The translations under genes were made by a program, and so were the position numbers. The notes under the pieces are model-generated. The model had not been told where the DNA came from. It did no database searches and worked only from the letters and a program-made list of their open reading frames with translations. Below, piece by piece: positions 1 through 6,705 of a DNA stretch of 12,050 bases (the first letter of the stretch is position 1; the number at the start of each line of letters is the position of its first letter). The DNA is from Myxococcales bacterium (lineage in GTDB: Bacteria > Myxococcota > Myxococcia > Myxococcales > Anaeromyxobacteraceae). The stretch covers positions 1 through 12,050 of the forward strand of contig JAJZTO010000041.1 of NCBI GenBank assembly GCA_021848865.1, given 5' to 3'.

Positions 1-353
1 GGCGACCGCCGTTGGCAGGCCTGCCCCACCGTGGGCGTGTAGAGGATGGGCATCATCTCCTCGATGTGGTCCACCACCACCCGGTAGAAGAGGGTCTCGT
101 TGCGGTCCTGCAGCGAGACCAGGTGGATGTACCGCTCGAGGTCGGTCTGCTTGTTGCGGTAGTTGTCCATCACCCGCGCCACCTGCTCCTCCAGGGTGTG
201 GACGTGCGGCGGCAGGAGCCCCTCGAGGCCGAGGGCGTGCCGCTCGGCCAGCGTGAAGGCGGTGCCCTTGTTGAGGAGCGGGTCGTGCAGCAGCGCGGCG
301 CCCGACGGGAGGGCCTGCTGCAGGCCCGCGGGATTCGGCAGGTGGTGGGTCAT
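1..353 (-). CDS. maeA: NAD-type malic enzyme, N-terminal part (cut by window edge)
   Basis: Reading leftwards from the ATG at 353 gives 117 codons before the window ends, so only the N-terminal fifth or so of a malic enzyme (family length about 550-600 residues) is present. Malic enzymes oxidatively decarboxylate malate to pyruvate and CO2 in the cytoplasm. Visible family blocks are LLHDPLLNKGTAF (residues 21-33), ALGLEGLLPPHV (40-51), LQDRNETLFYR (81-91) and MPILYTPTVGQACQ (101-114); Tyr105 in YTPTVG matches the family's catalytic tyrosine. A GGGGAG Shine-Dalgarno sequence (plus-strand CTCCCC near 358-363) precedes the ATG at normal spacing, which supports this start. The gene diverges from msrB. 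Cofactor preference (NAD or NADP) cannot be judged because the nucleotide-binding domain lies outside the window; the NAD/MaeA assignment rests on the resemblance of the N-terminal domain. No in-frame stop is seen. Confidence 0.93.
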   Translation of the reverse strand, partial: MTHHLPNPAGLQQALPSGAALLHDPLLNKGTAFTLAERHALGLEGLLPPHVHTLEEQVARVMDNYRNKQTDLERYIHLVSLQDRNETLFYRVVVDHIEEMMPILYTPTVGQACQRRS

Positions 354-516
354 GGGGTCTCCCCGCGGCCGGAGGGCCGCGATCGGTGCGCGCAGTATGG
401 ATCCGGCGCGGCGCGCCGGCGGCGGAAAGGGGCGTGGCATCGTGGCGCGCCGCGTCCACACCGGCGCCGCCCGCGCGGAGCGTGCGCCGGCGACGCCCGC
501 GGGTTATGCGTCCGGC
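354..516. other. divergent intergenic region between malic enzyme and msrB
   Basis: This spacer must hold the promoters for both flanking genes if msrB starts at 517. I see no convincing paired -35/-10 boxes. The only AT-leaning spots are the TATGGAT around 396-402 (its reverse strand reads CATACT) and TTATGC near 504. An in-frame ATG at 397 would extend MsrB by 40 residues into this region. That extension is Arg/Ala/Gly-rich and not family-like, so I treat the region as non-coding. Confidence 0.4.
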
Positions 517-912
517 GTGGACGAAAAGCTCGTGCTCAGCGACGAGGAGTGGCGCCGGCGGCTCACCGCCGAGGAGTACCAGGTGCTGCGCGGCCACGGG
601 ACGGAGCGGCCCTGGACCGGCTGCTTCGTCGGCACCCACCAGCCCGGGACCTACCGCTGCGCCGGGTGCGGGAACCCGCTGTTCCGGTCGGGGGAGAAGT
701 TCGAGTCGGGCACCGGCTGGCCCTCCTTCACCCGGCCGGTGGCGCCCGGGGCGGTGGTCGAGCACCGCGACGCCTCGCACGGGACGATCCGCACCGAGGT
801 GCGCTGCGGCCGCTGCGACGGACACCTGGGGCACGTCTTCCCCGACGGACCGCCGCCCACCGGCCTGCGGTACTGCATGAACTCGGTGTCGCTCAGGCAC
901 CAGCCGGACTAG
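517..912 (+). CDS. msrB: peptide-methionine (R)-S-oxide reductase MsrB
   Basis: A 131-residue protein that reduces the R-epimer of methionine sulfoxide in oxidised proteins, using thioredoxin-type reductant; no signal peptide is seen, so it is probably cytoplasmic. Family blocks run almost end to end: EEWRRRLTAEEYQVLR (residues 10-25), GTERPWTG (28-35), YRCAGCGNPLF (46-56), FESGTGWPSF (62-71), RCGRCDGHLGHVFPDG (96-111) and LRYCMNSVSL (117-126). Cys48/Cys51 and Cys97/Cys100 form the usual structural zinc site; Cys120 in RYCMNS is the catalytic cysteine. The resolving cysteine found in some MsrBs (SGCGWPSF) is Thr here, so another cysteine such as Cys36 or direct thioredoxin attack must finish the cycle. 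The GTG at 517 gives the normal family start but lacks a clear Shine-Dalgarno sequence; an in-frame ATG at 397 is the alternative. Its stop overlaps that of the convergent aminotransferase. Confidence 0.95.
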   Translation: MDEKLVLSDEEWRRRLTAEEYQVLRGHGTERPWTGCFVGTHQPGTYRCAGCGNPLFRSGEKFESGTGWPSFTRPVAPGAVVEHRDASHGTIRTEVRCGRCDGHLGHVFPDGPPPTGLRYCMNSVSLRHQPD

Positions 913-2282
913 CCCGCGCGCCTCCCCCGGAACGAGGCGTGGAAGGCGGCGATCCGCTCCACCACCGCCTGGAGCTTGTCGGCCGGCGGCAGGATGGTGG
1001 TGCGGAAGTGCCAGGTGCCCGGCGCCTGGCCGAAGCCCGAGCCCGGCACCACGCAGATGCCCGTCTCCTCCAGCAGCGCCAGGCAGTACTCGTCGTCGGT
1101 GACGCCCGGGGGCAGGGTGATCCGCGGGAAGGCGTACATCGCGCCGGTCACCGGGTTGCACTGGATGCCCGGCACGCGGTTGAGCCCCTGCTCGACGATG
1201 CCGGCCCGCCGCGCCAGCGACTCCAGGATCCCCCGCCGCTCCTGCTCCCAGCGCGCGCGCGACGGGCCGCCCGGCTCGGGCGGCGTGACCATGAGGTAGG
1301 TGACGAGCTGCCCCGCCGAGTTGGCGCAGAGCGACACCGACTGGAGCTTGGTGATCTCGTCCTGCACCGCGGCCGGGACGTTGCGGCATTCCATGTAGCC
1401 GCCGCGGTGGCCGCACTCCCCGAGCAGCCCCTTCGAGACCGAGTGGAAGCTGAAGAGCGAGACCTCCCGGTACCCCTTGCGCTCCAGCAGGCTGGCGAAG
1501 GAGACGAAGCGGTCGCCGGGCCGGTAGAGGTTCTCCTGGTAGACCTCGTCGGCCAGCACCGCCAGGCCGTGCTCCCGGGCGAAGTCGAGCACCATCGCCA
1601 CGTTCTTCTCGTCGAGCAGCGCGCCCGAGGGGTTCCCCGGGTTGATGACGCAGACGGCGCGGGGGCGGATGCCCCGGGCCCGGGCCCCGGCCACCGCCCG
1701 CTCCAGGCCCTCGCGGGTGAGCTGCCAGCCCGAGGCCTCGTCGAGCGGGTAGGGGAGCTGCGCCCCGCCGTAGAGGGTGATGGTGGCGGAGTAGAGCGGG
1801 TACTGCGGCGTGGGGATGAGGACGCCGTCCCCGGGCCCGTCGATGAGGAGCCGCAGCGCCGCCTGCACCCCCTTGCTGGCGCCGTCGGTGAGGAAGAGGT
1901 GCTCGGGGTCGGCCTCGATGCCGTCGCGCCGGCGGATGAAGGCGGCGATGGCCTCGCGGACGAAGAGGAAGCCCTTGCTGTCGGTGTAGGCGCCGAGGCC
2001 GTGGCGAGTGGCGGCCAGCACCTCGCGGGCCTTGGCCACGGCGTCGGCGGGGAGGACCCCCGCCGGCAGCCGGTCCATCAGCTCCGGGTACTCCAGCAGC
2101 GCCAGGATCTGCCGGACCCAGGTGAGCGGCCGCTGCGACAGCGCCTGGGGGTTGCCGATGTTGCAGTAGATGATCTCGCGCCCCTGCCGCTCCAGCTCCT
2201 GCGCGCGCGCCACGATGGGGCCGCGGACCGCGTACTCGGTCTCGCGGACCGCCCGCCCGATGTCTCCGATCTGGACCGTCAT
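909..2282 (-). CDS. alanine aminotransferase-like PLP enzyme (fold type I)
   Basis: A 457-residue class I aminotransferase whose closest resemblance is to the alanine/glutamate-pyruvate transaminase group, which interconverts alanine plus 2-oxoglutarate with pyruvate plus glutamate. Family-specific blocks are IIYCNIGNPQALSQRPLTW (residues 37-55), VLIPTPQYPLYSA (154-166), VINPGNPSG (212-220), LADEVYQENLY (243-253), SFHSVSKGLLGECGHRGGYM (278-297) and the C-terminal HFRTT (425-429). Lys284 is the expected PLP Schiff-base lysine, Asp245 should pair with the pyridine nitrogen, and Arg427 should bind the substrate carboxylate. The GECGHRGGYM stretch after the lysine is characteristic of the alanine aminotransferase family. 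It starts 17 bases after the stop of the upstream aminotransferase on the same strand, without a strong Shine-Dalgarno sequence, so co-transcription and coupled translation are likely. Proximity to malic enzyme fits a pyruvate-related role, but that link is inferred. A broader-specificity transaminase is possible. Confidence 0.9.
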   Translation of the reverse strand: MTVQIGDIGRAVRETEYAVRGPIVARAQELERQGREIIYCNIGNPQALSQRPLTWVRQILALLEYPELMDRLPAGVLPADAVAKAREVLAATRHGLGAYTDSKGFLFVREAIAAFIRRRDGIEADPEHLFLTDGASKGVQAALRLLIDGPGDGVLIPTPQYPLYSATITLYGGAQLPYPLDEASGWQLTREGLERAVAGARARGIRPRAVCVINPGNPSGALLDEKNVAMVLDFAREHGLAVLADEVYQENLYRPGDRFVSFASLLERKGYREVSLFSFHSVSKGLLGECGHRGGYMECRNVPAAVQDEITKLQSVSLCANSAGQLVTYLMVTPPEPGGPSRARWEQERRGILESLARRAGIVEQGLNRVPGIQCNPVTGAMYAFPRITLPPGVTDDEYCLALLEETGICVVPGSGFGQAPGTWHFRTTILPPADKLQAVVERIAAFHASFRGRRAG

Positions 2283-2299
2283 GTCCGCGGGCCCCGCCC

Positions 2300-3622
2300 C
2301 TAGCGTCCCCGGACGGCGCGCACCGCCTGGGCGGCGGCCGCGAACACCGGCGGGATCTGCGCCTCGGTGAGGCAGGAGAAGGCGACGCGCAGCTCCTGCT
2401 TGCCGAGGGCGATGGTGCCGACGCCGTGGTCGTCGAGCAGCCGCACCCGCACGGTGTCGGCGTCGGCGTCCTTGAGCCGCAGGCACATGAAGTAGCCGCT
2501 GTTGAAGGGGTAGACGTCCCAGCAGTCGGCGTACTCGGCCTTGCGGCACTCCCGCGCCGTCACCGCCGCCCGGGATCTCAGGATTGCCACCTTCTCCGCC
2601 TGCTGGGCGTGGAACTCCGGGTCGTTCAGCGCCTTGAGGACGATGGACTGGCCGGGGTTGGAGATGTTGGAGACGTAGGCCCGGATCAGGCCGGCGGTCT
2701 TGTCCTCCAGCGCCTTGTAGGCGGCGGCGGTGCCGTTCTTCACCCCGAAGGTGATGAAGCCGACGCGCAGCCCCCAGACGAACTCCTCCTTGGTGGCCCC
2801 GTCGATCTTCACCGCCAGCAGGTTCGCGGAGGCGCGGGCCAGGCGGCCGAAGAGCGACTCGGTCTCGCAGGCGTCGTCGAAGAACATCCCGTAGTAGGCG
2901 TCGTCCACCACCACCACCAGCCGGGTGCCGGCCTCGGCCTCCGCCTGCAGGGCGTCGCAGATGCCCCGGGCCTCGGCGCGGGTGGGGGTGTAGCCCGACG
3001 GGTTGTTGGGGAAGTTCAGCGACACCACCAGCTTCCGGCCCCGGGAGCGGGCCAGCGCCTCGGTGAAGCCCTTCAGGTTGTAGCCGCGCAGCGCGGCGTC
3101 GAAGAACGGGTAGTAGCCGAAGCGGGCCCCGAGCCGGGTCTCCCAGTTCAGGTTGTAGTTCTCCCACATCAGGTCGCTGGAGAGCACCTCGTCGCCCGGG
3201 TCGAGGAACAGGTCGCCGACCAGGCCGAGGCCGTGGGTCAGCGCGTTGGTGACCACCGGGTTCGAGGTCGGGTGGTCGCCCAGCGACGGCGTCTGGGCCC
3301 GCTGCTTCCGGCCCCAGGCGGTGCGCAGGTCCGGCTTCCCGTAGCTCGGCGCGTAGTCGTAGATCTCGGTGGGCGCGAGCCCCTGGTAGTACCGGTGGAC
3401 GCAGGCCAGGTGCATGGGCATGCCGTTCTCGGTGGCGATGCCCACGGTGGCGTTGGCGGTCTTCCCCTTCTGCTTGGCCTCGGCCCCCTGCGCCAGGATG
3501 CCCTTCGCCGGGAAGAAGAAGCGCTTCCCGCGCTCCGCCAGCATGCCGAGCACGGCCGGGCAGTCCTTGGCGAGGGCCTCGTTGGCGGCCTGGGCGAGCG
3601 GGTGGAGGGGGGCGGGGCTCAT
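2300..3622 (-). CDS. aminotransferase class I/II, substrate unassigned
   Basis: A 440-residue PLP-dependent fold-type I enzyme, first gene of the minus-strand pair. Recognisable elements are FFFPAKGILAQ (residues 35-45), NATVGIATENGMPMHL (57-72), YAPSYGKPDLRTAWG (90-104), the NFPNNPSG loop (203-210), DDAYYGMFF (240-248) with Asp240 in the place that contacts the pyridine nitrogen, VKIDGATKEEFVWGLRVGF (271-289) with Lys278 as the likely Schiff-base lysine, and LRVAFS (411-416) whose Arg412 probably binds the substrate carboxylate. No signal peptide or membrane segment is present. The ATG at 3622 has an AGGAG sequence about nine bases upstream. The conserved N-terminal block separates it from the classical aspartate and tyrosine aminotransferases, so I do not assign a substrate. 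Pairing with the alanine aminotransferase-like gene 17 bases downstream suggests linked amino-acid or keto-acid metabolism. Sequence divergence between the two argues against a recent tandem duplication. Confidence 0.88.
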   Translation of the reverse strand: MSPAPLHPLAQAANEALAKDCPAVLGMLAERGKRFFFPAKGILAQGAEAKQKGKTANATVGIATENGMPMHLACVHRYYQGLAPTEIYDYAPSYGKPDLRTAWGRKQRAQTPSLGDHPTSNPVVTNALTHGLGLVGDLFLDPGDEVLSSDLMWENYNLNWETRLGARFGYYPFFDAALRGYNLKGFTEALARSRGRKLVVSLNFPNNPSGYTPTRAEARGICDALQAEAEAGTRLVVVVDDAYYGMFFDDACETESLFGRLARASANLLAVKIDGATKEEFVWGLRVGFITFGVKNGTAAAYKALEDKTAGLIRAYVSNISNPGQSIVLKALNDPEFHAQQAEKVAILRSRAAVTARECRKAEYADCWDVYPFNSGYFMCLRLKDADADTVRVRLLDDHGVGTIALGKQELRVAFSCLTEAQIPPVFAAAAQAVRAVRGR

Positions 3623-3747
3623 CGGGTCGGCTCCTCGGCGGGGGGAAAGGGACCGGGAATGGTGTCATGGCCCCCGAAGGATGGGCAAGCCTCTCGCGCG
3701 GCGCGTCAACCGCCGCCGAAGGGCCACCCCCGCCGCCGCCGGTCGTC

Positions 3748-3753
3748 TAGAAT
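3748..3753 (+). promoter_or_regulatory. candidate -10 box for the 589-aa gene
   Basis: TAGAAT matches the sigma-70 -10 consensus at five of six positions and is one of the few AT-rich hexamers in an otherwise GC-dense spacer. It lies 47 bases before the GTG at 3801, giving a plausible 5' leader of about 40 bases. No convincing -35 hexamer is found 16-18 bases upstream, so the promoter is only a candidate. Confidence 0.4.
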
Positions 3754-3790
3754 GGCCGCCCGCCGTCCCACCCACCTCGCGCCACCCGCC

Positions 3791-3797
3791 GGAGGGG
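3791..3797 (+). promoter_or_regulatory. Shine-Dalgarno sequence that sets the GTG start at 3801
   Basis: GGAGGGG lies immediately before the GTG at 3801 with the GGAGG core five bases away. This decides the start against in-frame upstream codons, which would add a non-protein-like Arg/Pro-rich extension running through the divergent promoter region. Confidence 0.75.
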
Positions 3798-3800
3798 CTC

Positions 3801-5570
3801 GTGACCGACATCGACAAGCGCACCGTCGTCGCCCAGTGGGCCTTCGACACCCGCCCGGTGCTGCTGCGCTTCCACCTCTGGCTCGACGACGTCGAGGTGG
3901 CCCGGGCGCAGGAGGAGCCGGTCTCGGCCTACACCTTCGCGCCCCGCGGCATCGCCCGCTGCCTGGCGATGACCAGCGCCGCCACCGCGCTCGGGACCCG
4001 GCTCTTCGGCGGCTTCGGCGAGGGGGCGGGCAAGGACAAGATGGCCTACAACCAGGCCAAGAAGGCGGCCGACGCCATCAGCGCCTACGTGATGAGCGAG
4101 GGGCTCTGGCACCTCACCCGCACCCTGCCCGAGAACCACGCCATCATGGTCTCCCTCGGCGAGGGGCTCATGCCCAAGGCGGGCGAGACCCCGGAGATGG
4201 GGGCGAACCCCCTGCTCGGCTTCGGCCGGGTCTACGCCCGGCCCGAGGTGGCGCGCACCGTGGACCGGCGCGTCCGCCGGCTGCTCAACGAGAAGGGGCA
4301 CACCTTCGAGCAGTTCCACGGCTGGCTGCGCGACCGGGGCATCACCCTCTGGGGCGCGGCGGTGGACACGCTGGAGAACACCTCGCGCTTCGCCGAGGGG
4401 AAGACCACCGGTCCCATGGCGGTGTTCCACCTCTTCGACTCGCCGCTGCGGGTCTCGCGCCCCTACGAGTCCTACATGGGCTGCATCACCGTGCCCCGCC
4501 GCGTGGCGCGCGCCGCCGAGGACGTCTCGGTCCGGCTCGACTACCGCACGCCGCGCCGGCAGGTGGTGGCCGCCATCGAGGCGGCCTACCCGGGCATCCG
4601 CCGCGAGAACGTCCACGTCTGGACGCTCCGCGGCAAGAGCCGCGTGGGGCGGCTCGGCAAGCTCTGGGAGGAGTGGCAGGGGCTGGGCGTCCACCTGGTG
4701 GAGGACGGCTGGAAGGCCCCCTCCGGCCTGCCGGTCTTCACCGACTCCGGGACCTACGCGCCCACCTTCCTGGTGGGCAGCTGGAAGGACGCCGCCGGGG
4801 CCGCCCACTGCTTCCTCTGCGACGGCTACGCCGCCACCGCCGAGGCGGTGCAGGCGGCCAGCCTGTCCGAGGTGCTGGACGTCGAGTCGTCGATGGCGAT
4901 GTTCACGCCCAGCTTCGAGCTGCCCTGCGGCGACGAGGCGAAGCTCATGCAGCTCGACCCCGGGGCGCCGGACTTCGCCCGGCGGGTCGGGGAGCTCTTC
5001 GGCGGGCGCGAGGTGGACGCCGGCCGGATCCGGACCTTCGCCGAGGACATCGGCGAGGCCGCGGCCTCCAACATGCCGCTCGGCAAGCGGGTGCTGGCCG
5101 CCGACGACTTCCTGCCGCAGAAGGACTGGAGCGTGCTCGCCAGCATCGGCTACATGTGCGACGACCCGTACACCGGCATCGAGGGCGTCACCCAGGTGGC
5201 CGACCGCGTCTACCGGGTGACGACCAAGCTCGCCACCCGGAAGGCGTCGAGCCGCATCACCTTCACCTTCCGCCTCATGGAGACCCTGGAGGAGGCGCGC
5301 CACGTCTTCAGCCCGCTGCTGGTGCGCTTCCTCTCCGGCGTGGACCACACCACCCGGCCGGTGAAGATCTCCGACTCGGGCCGGATCCGGAACGAGCTGC
5401 AGACCATGCTCCCCAACGCGCTGGAGCACGACGGGGACCGGATGCGGGTCCTCTTCGGCCGGGTGGACGAGAAGGTGATCCCCCGCGAGAAGCAGCAGGC
5501 CATCCGGCGGGTGCTCGAGTGGTACAAGGCCAGCCACCCGGCCTGGTTCGGCTGGCTGGACATCGCCTGA
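3801..5570 (+). CDS. unrecognised 589-aa cytoplasmic protein
   Basis: I do not recognise this protein. It is 589 residues from a GTG start set by an adjacent Shine-Dalgarno sequence. There is no signal peptide and no clear membrane segment, and composition is even throughout, as in a folded multi-domain soluble protein. Visible landmarks are a Gly-rich stretch LFGGFGEGAGKDK (residues 68-80) followed by an alanine-rich helix (85-98), MVSLGEGLMPK (116-126), FEQFHGWLRDRGITLWGAAV (169-188), an HCFLC pair (Cys337/Cys340), PLGKRVLAADDFLPQKDW (426-443), YMCDDPYTGIEGV (451-463) and an aromatic C-terminus HPAWFGWLDIA (579-589). None matches a nucleotide-binding P-loop, a Rossmann glycine motif or a heme site that I can identify. 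Codon use matches the neighbours, so recent transfer is not suggested. It is monocistronic: it diverges from the aminotransferases and is followed by a strong hairpin. A role cannot be assigned from the sequence. Confidence 0.85.
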   Translation: MTDIDKRTVVAQWAFDTRPVLLRFHLWLDDVEVARAQEEPVSAYTFAPRGIARCLAMTSAATALGTRLFGGFGEGAGKDKMAYNQAKKAADAISAYVMSEGLWHLTRTLPENHAIMVSLGEGLMPKAGETPEMGANPLLGFGRVYARPEVARTVDRRVRRLLNEKGHTFEQFHGWLRDRGITLWGAAVDTLENTSRFAEGKTTGPMAVFHLFDSPLRVSRPYESYMGCITVPRRVARAAEDVSVRLDYRTPRRQVVAAIEAAYPGIRRENVHVWTLRGKSRVGRLGKLWEEWQGLGVHLVEDGWKAPSGLPVFTDSGTYAPTFLVGSWKDAAGAAHCFLCDGYAATAEAVQAASLSEVLDVESSMAMFTPSFELPCGDEAKLMQLDPGAPDFARRVGELFGGREVDAGRIRTFAEDIGEAAASNMPLGKRVLAADDFLPQKDWSVLASIGYMCDDPYTGIEGVTQVADRVYRVTTKLATRKASSRITFTFRLMETLEEARHVFSPLLVRFLSGVDHTTRPVKISDSGRIRNELQTMLPNALEHDGDRMRVLFGRVDEKVIPREKQQAIRRVLEWYKASHPAWFGWLDIA

Positions 5571-5580
5571 CGCGCTCTCC

Positions 5581-5627
5581 GGGGCGCGCGCCGCCTCCCC
5601 TCGATGGGGGGTCGGCGCCCACGCCCC
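5581..5627 (+). terminator. GC-rich hairpin after the 589-aa gene
   Basis: Starting 10 bases after the TGA at 5568-5570, an outer stem pairs GGGGCG (5581-5586) with CGCCCC (5622-5627). The inner stem GCCG-C-CTCCCC (5590-5600) pairs with GGGGGG-T-CGGC (5606-5616) across a five-base TCGAT loop. There is no T-tract, as is common in very GC-rich genomes, so whether it terminates intrinsically or only protects the 3' end is uncertain. Confidence 0.6.
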
Positions 5628-5640
5628 TCCGCGCTAACAT
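5612..5640 (+). promoter_or_regulatory. weak candidate promoter for the ABM-like gene
   Basis: TCGGCG (5612-5617) and TAACAT (5635-5640) are spaced by 17 bases. The -10 matches consensus at four of six positions and the -35 at three of six. It would give a leader of about 57 bases before the ATG at 5704. Its -35 box overlaps the 3' arm of the preceding hairpin, so this is tentative. Confidence 0.25.
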
Positions 5641-5703
5641 GCCGCATCCGTCTCCCCACGACGCAAGGGCCGAGCAGCCGGCCGCCGCCGGCCAGGAGGA
5701 CTC

Positions 5704-5982
5704 ATGTACGGGACCATCAGGCGCTACAAGCTCAGCAAGCCGAAGGAGTTCAACGAGAGGGTGAACGCCTCCTTCATCAACGTGATCCGCAAGGTGCCCG
5801 GCTTCATCTCCTACATCGCCATCGACGAGGGCGACGGCTGGTGGGCCTCGCTGAGCCTGTTCGAGACCCGCGACGGCATCGTCCAGTCGGACAAGGTGGC
5901 GGCCGACTGGGTCAAGACCAACGCCGGCGGCTTCGTCTCCGGCTCGCCGGAGATCACCGAGGGACCCGTCGTGGTGAAGTGA
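5704..5982 (+). CDS. small ABM-like dimeric alpha-beta barrel protein
   Basis: A 92-residue protein with the layout of the antibiotic-biosynthesis-monooxygenase (ABM)/dimeric alpha-beta barrel group: an initial strand MYGTIRRYKL (residues 1-10), a helix from about 13 to 30 (PKEFNERVNASFINVIRK), the loop-strand VPGFISYIAIDEG (31-43) with the typical PGF turn, a strand WWASLSLFET (46-55), a second helix (59-71) and a C-terminal strand EGPVVVK (86-92). The ATG has a perfect AGGAGGA at 5694-5700. Proteins of this fold bind or oxidise small organic substrates, degrade heme, or act as stress-related dimers; no catalytic residue set is evident, so I give no reaction. It lies between the hairpin-terminated 589-aa gene and a membrane cytochrome gene 60 bases downstream, and could be co-transcribed with the latter. 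The fold assignment is by pattern and moderately secure; the function is unknown. Confidence 0.8.
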   Translation: MYGTIRRYKLSKPKEFNERVNASFINVIRKVPGFISYIAIDEGDGWWASLSLFETRDGIVQSDKVAADWVKTNAGGFVSGSPEITEGPVVVK

Positions 5983-6042
5983 GGCCGGCGCCCCCCGCGC
6001 CGTCCCGACCACCGCTCCCTCCCGCATCGACCAGGAAACCCC

Positions 6043-6705
6043 GTGTTCCCCATCCACACCACCGAGCAGCTGCTCCAGGCGGTCGCCCTCGTCTCCGCGG
6101 GCTTCTCCGCCCTCATCGGCGTCTGGTACCTGGTGCGCCGCCCCCACCTGCACCGGATGACCAAGGCCCTGCTCTTCCTGGGCCTGGGCGTCTTCCCGGG
6201 GATCGTCTCGCTCACCGGCAACATCGCCAGCTTCGAGTACACGCTCTCGCGCCCGTTCTGCGGCTCCTGCCACGTGATGGGGCCGTACCTGCGCGACGCG
6301 GAGGACCCGAAGTCCAACAGCCTGGCGGCGCTCCACAGCCGCAACCTGCGCTTCGGCGAGAACAGCTGCTACACCTGCCACGCCGACTACAAGATGTTCG
6401 GGACCATCACCACCAAGCTGAACGGGATGCGCCACCTGTTCATGTACATCACCGAGTACGCGAACACCGGCCCCGACGGCGAAGGCGGCCCGCCCATCCA
6501 CCTCTACAAGCCGTTCAAGAGCGCCACCTGCATGCAGTGCCACTCCACCACCGGCAAGAAGTACCTGGAGGACCACGGGGACGCGGTGGAGCAGATCCGG
6601 TCCGGCGACCTGAACTGCATCGACTGCCACAGCGACGTGCACCCGCTGGCCCTCTCCCGGCGGCCCGGCGCGAAGGGCGGCGCGCAGAAGGAGGAGAAGA
6701 AGTGA
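6043..6705 (+). CDS. tetraheme NapC/NirT-type membrane cytochrome c
   Basis: A 220-residue cytochrome with four CXXCH heme sites: CGSCH (residues 73-77), CYTCH (109-113), CMQCH (163-167) and CIDCH (192-196). Two hydrophobic stretches, about 10-31 and 42-66, precede the heme domain; classical NapC/NrfH proteins have one anchor, so this member has an extra N-terminal helix. The first heme site continues CHVMGPY, the context in which NrfH/NapC use a methionine near heme 1. Such proteins take electrons from membrane quinol and pass them to periplasmic partners. The C-terminal tail is Lys/Glu-rich. The GTG start is supported by CCAGGAA at 6031-6037. No NrfA, NapA or other recognisable terminal reductase lies beside it; instead a small membrane protein begins at its stop codon. 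Quinol oxidation is a family-based inference, and the partner is unknown. Confidence 0.9.
   Translation: MFPIHTTEQLLQAVALVSAGFSALIGVWYLVRRPHLHRMTKALLFLGLGVFPGIVSLTGNIASFEYTLSRPFCGSCHVMGPYLRDAEDPKSNSLAALHSRNLRFGENSCYTCHADYKMFGTITTKLNGMRHLFMYITEYANTGPDGEGGPPIHLYKPFKSATCMQCHSTTGKKYLEDHGDAVEQIRSGDLNCIDCHSDVHPLALSRRPGAKGGAQKEEKK
6690..6696 (+). promoter_or_regulatory. Shine-Dalgarno sequence for the overlapping small membrane protein
   Basis: GGAGGAG inside the end of the cytochrome gene lies five bases before the GTG at 6702. This favours that start, which overlaps the cytochrome stop as GTGA, over the in-frame ATG at 6714, which would be 17 bases away. Confidence 0.65.

Larger units (their letters stand above)
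3623..3800. other. divergent intergenic region between aminotransferase operon and 589-aa gene
   Basis: This spacer separates two divergent units and so should contain two promoters. On the plus strand there is a good -10-like hexamer at 3748-3753. On the minus strand an ATGACA hexamer (plus-strand TGTCAT, 3663-3668) resembles a -35 box but has no matching -10 at 17 bases. Plus-strand reading frames stay open here, but the Arg/Pro-rich translation does not look like protein. Confidence 0.4.

Noticed and set aside
12..2303. 763-codon open frame on the plus strand across malic enzyme, msrB and the aminotransferase
   Set aside because: It runs antisense or out of frame to three recognisable genes, and its translation is an Arg/Gly/Val/Leu-rich string without motifs. 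Such frames arise because GC-rich codons rarely give stops in shadow frames.
2283..3668. N-terminal extension of the alanine aminotransferase-like frame up to 3668
   Set aside because: The upstream 462 codons are the shifted reading of the neighbouring aminotransferase gene. Family similarity begins exactly at the ATG at 2282.
3747..5537. 596-codon minus-strand frame opposite the 589-aa gene
   Set aside because: Its composition is an artefact of antisense GC-rich codons (His/Gly/Val/Arg blocks), with no family motif. The plus-strand frame has a Shine-Dalgarno sequence and protein-like composition.
2426..5764. 1112-codon open frame on the plus strand
   Set aside because: It is antisense to the class I/II aminotransferase and then out of frame with the 589-aa gene, with low-complexity Arg/Gly/His/Pro translation and no domain.
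5984..6004. GC-rich hairpin between the ABM-like gene and the tetraheme cytochrome
   Set aside because: Only a five-base stem (CGGCG/CGCCG) around a C-rich loop can be drawn, too weak to call a terminator in such GC-rich DNA.
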